NCBI GenBank assembly: GCA_036521995.1
Contig: DATDGR010000327.1
Location: 1 to 31,557, forward strand
Direction: 5' to 3'
Source of the DNA: Gp13-AA77 sp036521995
GTDB lineage: Bacteria > Acidobacteriota > Terriglobia > UBA7540
Length of the DNA stretch: 31,557 bases
A model generated the notes under the pieces. That model was not told where the DNA came from and searched no databases. It saw only the letters and a list, made by a program, of their open reading frames with translations. The position numbers and the translations under genes are program-made. Below, one piece after another: positions 17,187 through 24,182 of the stretch; position 1 is the stretch's first letter, and each line of letters opens with the position of its first letter.

Positions 17187-18016
17187 TGGGCGCCTGGGTG
17201 ATGGCGGGCGTGACGTTTCGCGAGGCGGCGCGGAAGAAAGTGCTGCTGATGGCATTCATCGCCGGCCTGGCCTTTATCGCCCTCTTCAGCACCGGCCTGC
17301 ACTTTCAGTTGAAGGACGTCCGCGCGCACCACGTGCCTGCCTTAGTTGCGCAGGAGGCCGCTCGGGCGTTCATCATGATGGGCCTCTACGCCGTGGACCT
17401 GATCGCTGTGGTGCTGACGGCGCTCACCTCAGTGGATACGCTGTCCGGCGAGATCGCCTCTGGGACCATCCAGGCGGTGGCCACCAAACCCGTAAGCCGG
17501 TGCCAGATCCTGCTGGGCAAATGGCTGGGATTCGTAGCAATGTTGACGCTCTACTTAGGGCTGATGGTGGGCGGACTGGTGGGGATGGCACGTTGGCTGA
17601 GCGGGATCGTGCCGCGCCAACTGCTGCTGGGATCGAGTTTGATCTGGTTCGAGTGCCTGCTGCTGCTCAGCCTCACCCTCTTCTTTGGCACCACTTTTTC
17701 GACCCTCACCAACGGCGTCCTGGCTCTTGGGCTTCACGGACTCGCCTTCCTCGGCGGTTGGATCGAGCAGGTTGGGGCTCTATTGCACTCGCCGCGCGCC
17801 GTGACGGTGGGCATCGTGGCCAGCATCATCATGCCGAGTGAATCGTTGTGGCGGCGGGCGGCATTCGAGATGCAGTCGCCCATTGTGGGCGCGATGAACA
17901 TCTCGCCTTTCAGCAATGCTTCGGTGCCGAGCCGGGCGATGGTCGTGTATGCGGGCCTGTATATGATGGTGGCGCTGCTGTCGGCTACGCGGCGCTTTGG
18001 CAGGCGGGATTTGTAA
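17186..18016 (+). CDS. ABC-2 type permease
   Basis: A 276-residue inner-membrane protein with about six hydrophobic helices: VLLMAFIAGLAFIALFSTG, AFIMMGLYAVDLIAVVLTAL, GFVAMLTLYLGLMVGGLVGM, LIWFECLLLLSLTLFFGTTF, NGVLALGLHGLAFLGGWIEQ, and VVYAGLYMMVALLSA. The segment LSGEIASGTIQAVATKPVSR is typical of NosY/ABC-2 permeases. It starts with GTG at 17186, with GGAGG eight bases upstream and one base overlapping the ATPase stop. With the ATPase it forms a two-gene exporter of unknown substrate. It converges on the minus-strand symporter operon; a 14-bp palindrome (GGCGCGGCCGCGCC, 18026-18039) sits between them without a T tract. Confidence 0.9.
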   Translation: MGAWVMAGVTFREAARKKVLLMAFIAGLAFIALFSTGLHFQLKDVRAHHVPALVAQEAARAFIMMGLYAVDLIAVVLTALTSVDTLSGEIASGTIQAVATKPVSRCQILLGKWLGFVAMLTLYLGLMVGGLVGMARWLSGIVPRQLLLGSSLIWFECLLLLSLTLFFGTTFSTLTNGVLALGLHGLAFLGGWIEQVGALLHSPRAVTVGIVASIIMPSESLWRRAAFEMQSPIVGAMNISPFSNASVPSRAMVVYAGLYMMVALLSATRRFGRRDL

Positions 18017-18059
18017 TCGGATTCAGGCGCGGCCGCGCCGCTGCTGAACCGGGCGGGCA

Positions 18060-18278
18060 CTAGAGGGGGCGTCGGTTTCTCAATGCGAAGATCAAACCGA
18101 CGGCCATCATGACGAGGCCCCACCAGATCGCTGGATGGAGGGTTTCGAGCACGGTCCCAGGCGGGTGGGAGAGCTCATAGAGCCCTTCGAGAAAAATCAT
18201 CACGCCATAGAGCGTGAGTACGATGCCGATGAAAAACCATACGGGAAGCATGTGGTGTTTGTGCGGTACGTTATCCAT
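18060..18278 (-). CDS. Small two-helix membrane protein downstream of the symporter
   Basis: A 72-residue protein beginning MDNVPHKHHMLPVWFFIGI. Two clear membrane helices are present: WFFIGIVLTLYGVMIFLEGL and AIWWGLVMMAVGLIFALRN, joined by a loop YELSHPPGTVLETLHP and ending in a basic RNRRPL. The ATG at 18278 has GGAG nearby upstream. It follows the sodium:solute symporter gene on the same strand after 77 bases, so the two probably share a transcript. Some SSS transporters have small membrane partners encoded beside them (for example the DUF485 or DUF4212 proteins), so a subunit or regulator role is possible (inference). I do not recognise a named family here. Confidence 0.7.
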   Translation of the reverse strand: MDNVPHKHHMLPVWFFIGIVLTLYGVMIFLEGLYELSHPPGTVLETLHPAIWWGLVMMAVGLIFALRNRRPL

Positions 18279-18355
18279 CAGGTCAACTCCGATTCGGTGG
18301 GACGGGCAATCGTCGTCCCGAAGCGATTGTGGTTTGGTCCCCATGGACGCAAACT

Positions 18356-20026
18356 CTACCAAAAGATGTACTGCAACACCAGGAATAGAGCAAGAGCAAC
18401 ACCCGCCCAGAAGATGGGCCGTTTGACCAGGGGAAGGTGGCCCTCGGAGGGCAGGTCCGTGGCGCCATAAACTAATCCCGTCAAAGATTCGGCTGGCCGG
18501 GGCTTGGTGAAAAAGCTCACCGCCACGGTGACAATGACGCAAATCAGCCACGACCAGAGAGCGCGATACATGTTCTCCGCCATGGGCTTGGCGTCGCTTG
18601 AGAGCGCGAAAGTAGACAGCATCGTCGGGTTTAGCTTCACGAGGGTGAACATGCTTACCGAAGAGGCGGTTCCGGCCAGCAGTCCCCAGAAGGCGCCGGC
18701 ACCCGTTATACGTTTCCAAAGCATGCCCAGCAGCACAGTCCCGAACAATGGGGCAATGAAGAAGCTGAACAGCGCTTGCACGTAGTCCATGATGCTGGCG
18801 AACTGCATGACCAGATAGGCGGCCCCGATGCTCAGCAGGATGCCCACCATGGTGCAAACGCGTCCCATGGTGACATAGTGCGAGTCCGGGCCAACCTTAC
18901 GGATAAACGCCCGGTATAGGTCGTACGTCCATACGGTCGAGAAGGCGCTGATGTTGCCTGCCATGCCAGACATGAAGCCGGCGATTAGGGCGGTGATGCC
19001 GAGGCCCAGCAGGCCCGGGCCGCAGTAGCGCGCCAGCATCAGGGGTAAGACCTCGTTGTAGCTGTGCAGACCGGGAGCGCTTCCTACGGCGCTCTGCGGC
19101 ACCAGGTGATAAGGCAGAAGAGCGAGCCCCAGCAAACCCGGCAGAATCACGATAAAGGGAACGGCCATCTTGAAGAATGAGCCCAGCACCGGCGCCATCT
19201 TGGCGGCGCGAACATCTTTGGCAGCCAGCACGCGCTGCACCACCAGGAAGTCCGTGGTCCAGTAGCCGAAAGAGAGTGTCATCCCCAAGCCGAACACGAT
19301 GCCGGTCCAATGAATCCCCATAGGGTTATCGGAAAAGTGGCCGATGGTGCGCCACATGTGAGTAAAATCCTGGTCTGGGAAGTTGCTGTGAATGCGCGCC
19401 ATCAAGCCGGACCAGCCGCCGGCCTCAATCAGCCCCAGGATAGGAATCAGCATCGCCCCGAACCAGATCAGAAAGAACTGCACCACCTCATTGAAGATGG
19501 CGGAGAACAAGCCACCCAGAGTCACGTAGATTCCGACGGTGATCGACGAGATCCAGATGCTGAAGCTGAGATTCCACCCGAGGAGCACCTTCATCACCAG
19601 GGCCATGGCGAACATGTCCACACCGGACATGAGCAGGGTCATGATTGCGAAGCAGACCGCGCTCAGGCCACTGGCGGACTCGCCGTAGCGAAGCTGAAGG
19701 TAGCCTGGGACGGAATGCGTCTTCGAAATGTAATAGAACGGCATCATGACGATGCCGAGGAAAAGCATGGCAGGAATAGCGCCCACCCAGTACCAGTGCG
19801 CTGCCAGAATGCCGTACTGATAGGCCGAGCCCGCCCAACCCATCAGCTCGAGCGCCCCTAAATTAGCGGACACAAAACTTAGTCCCGCCACCCAGGCGGT
19901 CATCTCGCGACCGGCGAGAAAGAAGTCCTCGCCGCTCTTGGTGTAGCGCTTCAAGTAGAAGCCGATGCCGAGCACCATCACGAAGTAGATGGCGATGACG
20001 GCGAAGTCGATGGTGTGCGGATTCAT
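18356..20026 (-). CDS. Sodium:solute symporter (SSS family)
   Basis: A 556-residue transporter with about 13-14 helices, carrying a small organic solute (sugar, myo-inositol or acid; not decidable) into the cell with Na+. Typical SSS features are IDFAVIAIYFVMVLGIGFYL, the SGEDFFLAGREMTAWVAGLS segment, SANLGALELMGWAGSAYQYG, VPGYLQLRYG, and GGLFSAIFNEVVQFFLIWFG in the sodium-site region. The ATG at 20026 is chosen because the protein then begins directly at helix 1 like family members. An upstream ATG at 20083, with GGGAG nine bases before it, would add 19 residues and is a real alternative. The gene is followed by the small membrane protein at 18278. Confidence 0.92.
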   Translation of the reverse strand: MNPHTIDFAVIAIYFVMVLGIGFYLKRYTKSGEDFFLAGREMTAWVAGLSFVSANLGALELMGWAGSAYQYGILAAHWYWVGAIPAMLFLGIVMMPFYYISKTHSVPGYLQLRYGESASGLSAVCFAIMTLLMSGVDMFAMALVMKVLLGWNLSFSIWISSITVGIYVTLGGLFSAIFNEVVQFFLIWFGAMLIPILGLIEAGGWSGLMARIHSNFPDQDFTHMWRTIGHFSDNPMGIHWTGIVFGLGMTLSFGYWTTDFLVVQRVLAAKDVRAAKMAPVLGSFFKMAVPFIVILPGLLGLALLPYHLVPQSAVGSAPGLHSYNEVLPLMLARYCGPGLLGLGITALIAGFMSGMAGNISAFSTVWTYDLYRAFIRKVGPDSHYVTMGRVCTMVGILLSIGAAYLVMQFASIMDYVQALFSFFIAPLFGTVLLGMLWKRITGAGAFWGLLAGTASSVSMFTLVKLNPTMLSTFALSSDAKPMAENMYRALWSWLICVIVTVAVSFFTKPRPAESLTGLVYGATDLPSEGHLPLVKRPIFWAGVALALFLVLQYIFW

Positions 20027-20187
20027 GATGCGGCCACCGGCCGCATCGAGCCATGCCCCCAGAACCAGTGCGTGCGGAATCATGCGGGAACACTCCCTTG
20101 GGTAGGCCGTCGAGGAATCGGTCTGAAGCTTCGCAACTTGGCTTGGCCGCCGCCAGTCATAAGAGTCCTCTATGATGGGCAGCGCCA

Positions 20188-20216
20188 AAGCTAATCAAAC
20201 TTGTCAAAAGAGTCAA
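20188..20216 (-). promoter_or_regulatory. Possible promoter of the symporter gene
   Basis: Read on the minus strand: TTGACT, 17 bases, TAGCTT. The leader to the start codon would be about 100-155 bases. The -10 box is imperfect, so this is tentative. Confidence 0.4.
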
Positions 20217-20262
20217 GAACCGTTTTTCCCTCGTTCTTGCCGAAAGACCCGCAGAACCAGCC

Positions 20263-21234
20263 TTACCGGTTGTACTTGGGCGTGATTCCGCGCAACCGCT
20301 TCCAGATCTCATCGCAGCGGGCGAGCGTGGCCGAGTCGAGTGGACCGCCTTCGCATGCCTTAAGGTTTTCCGCCAGTTGTTCCGGCCGCGAAGCGCCGAG
20401 GATCACAGAGTCCACTTGCTCCCGGCTGAGCAGCCACCGAATGGCGAGTTCCGCCAGTGTCTTACCGGCCCCGCGCGCGAGCGTCCGAAGCTCTTCGACG
20501 GCCGCGAAGTAGTCGTCGTGCCAGTAGCGGGCCATGTAGAGAGCATTGCTGTCGAAGCGGGTGCCTGCGATCGGTCCCTTCTCTTGCGAGTGCTTGCCGG
20601 CCAACAGCCCTCCGGCCAGGGGATTGTAGGAGACGACTGAAATACCGAATCGTTTGCAGAACGGCAGGTATTCGTCTTCGATCCCGCGCGCCAGCAGGTT
20701 GTACATAGGCTGCGAGACATACGGCGGCCTCCAGGCCCGTTTCTCGGCTGCCCAGTGGATCTCGCAAACTTGCCAGGCGGCGTAGTTGGAAACGGCGGGG
20801 TACCTCACCTTACCGGCGCGCACTGCTTCCTCCATGGCTTCCAGCGTCTCCTCGATGGGCGTCTCGTAGTCCGGCCAATGCAAATAGTAAAGGTCGAGGT
20901 AATCGGTCCCCAGCCGCTTGAGGCTTGACTCCAAGGCTTTGCAGATGGCCGCGCGCGACAGGCCGGCATCGTCGGGGGAGTCGCCCATGCGATGTCGCAC
21001 TTTGGAGGCAAGTATCACTCCCGCGCGCCGGCTGCCCAGCGCCTTTCCCAGCATCGTCTCCGCGCGTCCCGTGTTGTACATGTTGGCGGTGTCAAAAAAA
21101 TTGAGGCCCGCGTCAAGGCACTGGCCCACCATGCTCGTCGATGTGGCCTGGTCGGCCTGCGAACCAAAGGTCATGGTGCCGAAGGATGCGCGCGACACTC
21201 GAAGGTGTGTGTGTTGTAAGTTGCGATACTCCAT
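20263..21234 (-). CDS. Aldo/keto reductase (NADPH-dependent oxidoreductase)
   Basis: A 323-residue cytoplasmic TIM-barrel reductase acting on aldehydes or ketones. The catalytic tetrad is visible: Asp and Tyr in FFDTANMYNTGRAETMLGKA (about residues 45-65), Lys in VILASKVRHRMG, His in YLHWPDYETPIEE. C-terminal NADP-binding segments are VVSYNPLAGGLLAGKH and VDSVILGASRPEQLAENL. A longer in-frame extension to 21777 exists, but the ATG at 21234 begins with the family-type MEYRNLQHTHLRVS and follows GGGAGGG by about five bases. It resembles the YajO/Gfo-like AKR branch; the substrate is unknown. It is divergent from the small helical gene at 21394. Confidence 0.93.
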   Translation of the reverse strand: MEYRNLQHTHLRVSRASFGTMTFGSQADQATSTSMVGQCLDAGLNFFDTANMYNTGRAETMLGKALGSRRAGVILASKVRHRMGDSPDDAGLSRAAICKALESSLKRLGTDYLDLYYLHWPDYETPIEETLEAMEEAVRAGKVRYPAVSNYAAWQVCEIHWAAEKRAWRPPYVSQPMYNLLARGIEDEYLPFCKRFGISVVSYNPLAGGLLAGKHSQEKGPIAGTRFDSNALYMARYWHDDYFAAVEELRTLARGAGKTLAELAIRWLLSREQVDSVILGASRPEQLAENLKACEGGPLDSATLARCDEIWKRLRGITPKYNR

Positions 21235-21393
21235 CAGGCCCTCCCGGGACTCCGGCCGCCGGTGGCTGGTGGGGCCAACACGGCGTCCGTCGAAAAGTTG
21301 CGCTCGAATTGTCACAAGAAATTTACAACAGCGAAGTCCCAACCTTGCATCTTTTTTCTGCCGCACAGTCATCAATAGTATGAGGAGAAGAAG

Positions 21394-21759
21394 ATGCTGG
21401 GATTGCTCGAACTCGCTCAAGAACTCGAGTGGCAGGTTCTGCAGCTTCGTCGTGTGCGCGGCGGAGAGATGGCCGCCGGAGAGTTGGAGAAGCTGGCTCT
21501 CGAGCGGCAGCGCACGCTCATTGCCACTGCCGACAAGATCCAGCGCGAACTGCTGGACACGGTGCGGTTTGATCCTTTGCGGTTGGTCGGCGTGGGCGGG
21601 CCGATCGACGCCACGCTCGATGCTGTGGGCGACCTGGTGGTGGCTCTCGACGAAATCCGGCAGAACGCCGACGACGTCAGCCGCCTTCCCTTCGCCGTGC
21701 GCTCGTTGCAGAGTTTGCTGAAGGACTTCTGCCAGGAAGGCGTGCCGGTAGCCGCCTGA
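21394..21759 (+). CDS. Hypothetical small helical protein (121 aa)
   Basis: Not recognised. The 121-residue product begins MLGLLELAQELEWQVLQLRR and is predicted almost wholly alpha-helical with heptad-like spacing of Leu/Val and many Glu/Arg/Asp. It has no signal peptide or membrane helix, so it should be cytosolic and may dimerise. The ATG is preceded by GAGGAGAAGAAG, a good ribosome-binding site. The other strand is also open here, as an upstream extension of the reductase frame. The strong ribosome-binding site and soluble-protein composition favour this strand. It is divergent from the aldo/keto reductase. Confidence 0.6.
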   Translation: MLGLLELAQELEWQVLQLRRVRGGEMAAGELEKLALERQRTLIATADKIQRELLDTVRFDPLRLVGVGGPIDATLDAVGDLVVALDEIRQNADDVSRLPFAVRSLQSLLKDFCQEGVPVAA

Positions 21760-21771
21760 CGTTAGCCCGCC

Positions 21772-21808
21772 GCTCATTCCGAATCGCTGGACGGCTTCGG
21801 AAATGAGC
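21772..21808 (+). terminator. Hairpin after the helical gene (possible terminator, no T tract)
   Basis: GCTCATTCCGAA and TTCGGAAATGAGC form a 12-bp stem with one bulge and a 12-base loop, 12 bases after the stop at 21759. There is no T run, so intrinsic termination is uncertain; it may protect the 3' end of the transcript. Confidence 0.45.
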
Positions 21809-22514
21809 CACTCTGACCGTCGACTTCATTATGTGCTGCGATCGTTTCGAGCCTACCGGTCGAGGCTCAAGGCGGCGTCTTACGAAGCCTGATAAGGTAA
21901 GGCGTGCCGTACGGGGGGGCGATTCCGCGATCCCCAAAGGGCGTGGCGAGTCCCAATTCCCACCGACATTCCGACTGCCCGAGCGCTCCTAAGCCTAATT
22001 CAGGGAGTGGTTTAAGCGTGTTTTGGCGCCCGGCTTCAGTGCGTCGCCTATCAGACTCGCGCGCCACCGCCAAAAATCAGGCGTCTGGTTGTGTCAAGAA
22101 CTTTCGCTGGCCTGCCACCAAATTCCACAGAATATTTTGCGAGCCCTATTTCCTTCTGTTCGTTGATCTTGGCTCGCTGCTCGCCATAGCGGGGCAGCAG
22201 CGCAGCGCTGCCCACCGGGTGTCCCCTGCTGGCCGTGGTAAAATTGGGTTTGAGCGGTAACCTTAAGGGACGCGCCAGCGGACCTCTGGTGGGTGCGGGG
22301 AAACGACCGTGGTGACACGCAATCTTGAGCGTGGAGCCTCCCGGGGTGGAGCCTCAGTTTCACCCAGAATAACCCCACCAGTTACCATGCCGCCGGCGAA
22401 TCGAGGGGATCGAGATTGGGATGGAGACTCGGTGACCGAGATCACAGAGCCTGAACCCTGAGACCGGCGGACTGAAAAATGCCGTGGTGAAGACAAGAAA
22501 GAGGAGACAATTGC
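21809..22514. other. Gap upstream of the Hsp20-like gene, no gene seen
   Basis: No convincing ORF. Structure visible includes GAGCC-GGCTC near 21850, a GC hairpin GGGCAGC/GCTGCCC (22192-22213), the 10-base direct repeat GTGGAGCCTC at 22331 and 22346, and CTCGG-TGA-CCGAG (22428-22440). The last 250 bases before the Hsp20-like start are G-rich and could be a structured leader. No known riboswitch or thermosensor family was recognised, and no clear promoter. Confidence 0.5.
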
Positions 22515-23006
22515 ATGGGAGAAGATGCGACTAGGACCGCAGAGGCAAGCGGAAGCAGGCTCCTGAGCACGGAGGAGTTATTCGAAGGCCTCGATAGGCT
22601 TTACGAGTCGATTGCGCCCGACGATGCTCCGACGGCCGGGGCGCCGGAGCAGGGCGGTTCCTTCAAGACGGATTTACCGCTTCCACACTCGGTACACTTT
22701 GAGATCACCGAGTCCGGCGACGCGTTCAATGTGCGGGCCGAGATCCCGGAAGCAAACGCCCGGGAGCTTCGACTGGCAGCAGGCCAGCGCCACTTATCGC
22801 TTAGCGCCAATGCTAGCATTCCGGCGGAGAAGAGTACCCCAAAGGCCCGTGCTCGAAGGCGAAACGCGGACCCTATCCTGCGCGCCGTGGACCTTCTGGC
22901 CGACGCAGACAGGGAGAAAGTCACCGCCACTCTTAAAGGTGGTACTTTGGAAGTGAAGCTGCCCAAAGGCAGAGTCAGGGCTGTGGCGAGTGGGCCGGCT
23001 GTTTAG
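22515..23006 (+). CDS. Hsp20 / alpha-crystallin-like protein
   Basis: A 163-residue soluble protein. Residues about 60-155 follow the small heat-shock pattern: HFEITESGDAFNVRAEIPEA (strands 2-3 with the EIPxA turn), ELRLAAGQRHLSLSANA, a variable middle, then ILRAVDLLADADREKVTATL and KGGTLEVKLPKG, matching the conserved L-P-x-x-V-D-x-x-K-V-x-A-x-x-x-x-G-x-L motif. The N-terminus (residues 1-55) is variable and probably helical (LLSTEELFEGLDRLYESIAP). The C-terminal I-x-I oligomerisation motif is missing, so large oligomers are less likely. GAGGAG lies eight bases before the ATG. It is followed after 65 bases by the CDP-alcohol phosphatidyltransferase. Confidence 0.8.
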   Translation: MGEDATRTAEASGSRLLSTEELFEGLDRLYESIAPDDAPTAGAPEQGGSFKTDLPLPHSVHFEITESGDAFNVRAEIPEANARELRLAAGQRHLSLSANASIPAEKSTPKARARRRNADPILRAVDLLADADREKVTATLKGGTLEVKLPKGRVRAVASGPAV

Positions 23007-23071
23007 CTTCAGTGGACGGTGGTCAGGAACTTGCCTGTCGCAACCCCGCCTAATCCCTAGCCCTTCGGCTC

Positions 23072-23674
23072 ATGATCACCTACCGCATCGGACAGGGCGG
23101 CCGCTACCTATGGGCGAAGATCGTGAGGCTTTTCGCCGCCGCCCACATCAACCCCAACGTTCTCACCGCCATAGGATTCGGCATCAACGTTTTCGCCGCC
23201 TATCTGTTCGCCTATGGTTATTTCCGCTGGGCGGGCGCGACGGTGATTCTGGCCGGCGTTTTCGACCTCACTGATGGCCCGGTGGCGCGCGTCACGGAGC
23301 GGGTGACGCCTTTTGGCGGCTTCTTCGATTCAGTGGTCGACCGTTACTCGGACCTGCTGCTACTAATCGGCCTGCTGGTGTATTACGGCCGAATTGCCCG
23401 TTTCTGGTACGTGACGCTGGTGGCGGTGGCCATGATCGGCGCCGTGATGACCAGCTACACACGGGCACGTGCCGAGAATCTGATTCCCAAGTGCAAGGTC
23501 GGCTTTATGGAGCGGCCGGAGCGCATCGTGCTGATCATCATCGGAGCGCTTGCCGACCGCATGGCGCCGGTGCTGTGGGTGATCACACTTTTCTCGCAGT
23601 TCACCGTCATCCACCGCATCATCTATACGTACCAGCAGAGCCGGATTCCACAAACGACGAACGCGGAAAGATGA
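23072..23674 (+). CDS. CDP-alcohol phosphatidyltransferase
   Basis: A 200-residue inner-membrane enzyme that moves a phosphatidyl group from CDP-diacylglycerol to an alcohol. The family signature D-x2-D-G-x2-A-R-x8-G-x3-D-x3-D is intact at about residues 65-91 (DLTDGPVARVTERVTPFGGF, then FDSVVD), so it should be active. About five or six helices are present (for example VLTAIGFGINVFAAYLFAYG, DLLLLIGLLVYYG, IVLIIIGALADRMAPVLWVI). The segment GFMERPERIVL is typical of the phosphatidylinositol-phosphate / archaetidylinositol-phosphate synthase branch rather than PgsA, so an inositol-phosphate headgroup is one possibility (inference). The start lacks a clear ribosome-binding site. It precedes the acyl-reductase gene by about 500 bases on the same strand. 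Confidence 0.9.
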   Translation: MITYRIGQGGRYLWAKIVRLFAAAHINPNVLTAIGFGINVFAAYLFAYGYFRWAGATVILAGVFDLTDGPVARVTERVTPFGGFFDSVVDRYSDLLLLIGLLVYYGRIARFWYVTLVAVAMIGAVMTSYTRARAENLIPKCKVGFMERPERIVLIIIGALADRMAPVLWVITLFSQFTVIHRIIYTYQQSRIPQTTNAER

Positions 23675-23999
23675 GTGATAAGCGCCGCCAAGTCGATGCC
23701 GTGCAGGTGTGCCTCAATCGCGAAAGGCCTCGTAGCTGGGCCAAGGACTCTACCTTTTTTGGGGATGTGCCGGACCGGAGCTGGAATGTCACTTAGAATG
23801 CATGGCCAACCGTGCATGAGCGTTCGGTCAATGAGATTATTGCTAGGTCGTAAATTGCGCACATTGAATTTGTACGAACGAACCCAGAATCTTATAGAAA
23901 ACAAATCCACTTCTATTTTTGGAATTGCCAAATCCCAGCATCTTATGAAAACACACGGATTTGCCGCTCAAACCCAGCATGTTATTGATAGGAGGACCC
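23675..23999 (+). other. Gap between phosphatidyltransferase and small ORF; direct repeats
   Basis: No gene seen. The segment from 23850 to 23995 is AT-rich compared with its neighbours and contains three imperfect direct repeats described separately. A possible TATAGA -10 box lies at about 23893 without a good -35. Confidence 0.5.
23881..23992 (+). repeat. Three imperfect direct repeats ahead of the lipid gene
   Basis: The motif AA(t)CCCAG(c/a)AT(c/g)TTAT recurs at 23881, 23931 and 23971, two copies continuing with GAAAACA. Two are also preceded by GG(a/t)ATTTGCC-like bases. Spacing is irregular (51 and 39 bases), so it is not a CRISPR; binding sites for a regulator or a decayed repeat are possible. 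Confidence 0.5.
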
Positions 24000-24179
24000 T
24001 TGAGCTGGAAAGATGCGAAAAATGAGGCGAACGCGAGAAAGAAACCACCGCTAACGGCGGCCAAACGGCCTTGGTTCCACGATATCTGTGAAAAAAAGGT
24101 TTTATTTGTCATATGCACCGGCCTGGATCGGGCGCCGCTGAAAAGCCGAACGACCTACCCATTGATCGTTCCTAAATAG
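24000..24179 (+). CDS. Possible 59-aa ORF with TTG start, coupled to the acyl reductase
   Basis: A short ORF beginning at TTG (24000) has a perfect AGGAGG four bases upstream, much better than that of the following gene. It ends with TAG three bases before the acyl-reductase ATG, so it could couple translation. The product starts MSWKDAKNEANARKK and contains KVLFVICTGLDRAPLKSR. These two pieces resemble the start and a central strand of BrnT-type toxins (WDxxKNxxNxRKH; LLFVVHT), with the middle missing, so it may instead be a BrnT remnant. Coding status is uncertain. Confidence 0.35.
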   Translation: MSWKDAKNEANARKKPPLTAAKRPWFHDICEKKVLFVICTGLDRAPLKSRTTYPLIVPK

Positions 24180-24182
24180 CCG

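Noticed and set aside
18026..18039. Palindrome GGCGCGGCCGCGCC as a bidirectional terminator
   Set aside because: It lies between convergent genes, but there is no T tract on either side and such GC palindromes arise easily at this base composition.
21235..21777. N-terminal extension of the aldo/keto reductase frame
   Set aside because: The family-type start and a GGGAGGG site are at 21234. The extension is antisense to the better-supported helical gene.
22256..22514. Known riboswitch before the Hsp20-like gene
   Set aside because: I looked for cobalamin, glycine, SAM and c-di-GMP landmarks and could not match any conserved core.
23881..23992. CRISPR-like spacing of direct repeats
   Set aside because: Only three degenerate copies with unequal spacing, no palindromic repeat and no cas genes.
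24000..24179. Functional BrnT toxin
   Set aside because: Only two short pieces resemble BrnT, the middle of the domain is missing and no BrnA antitoxin follows.
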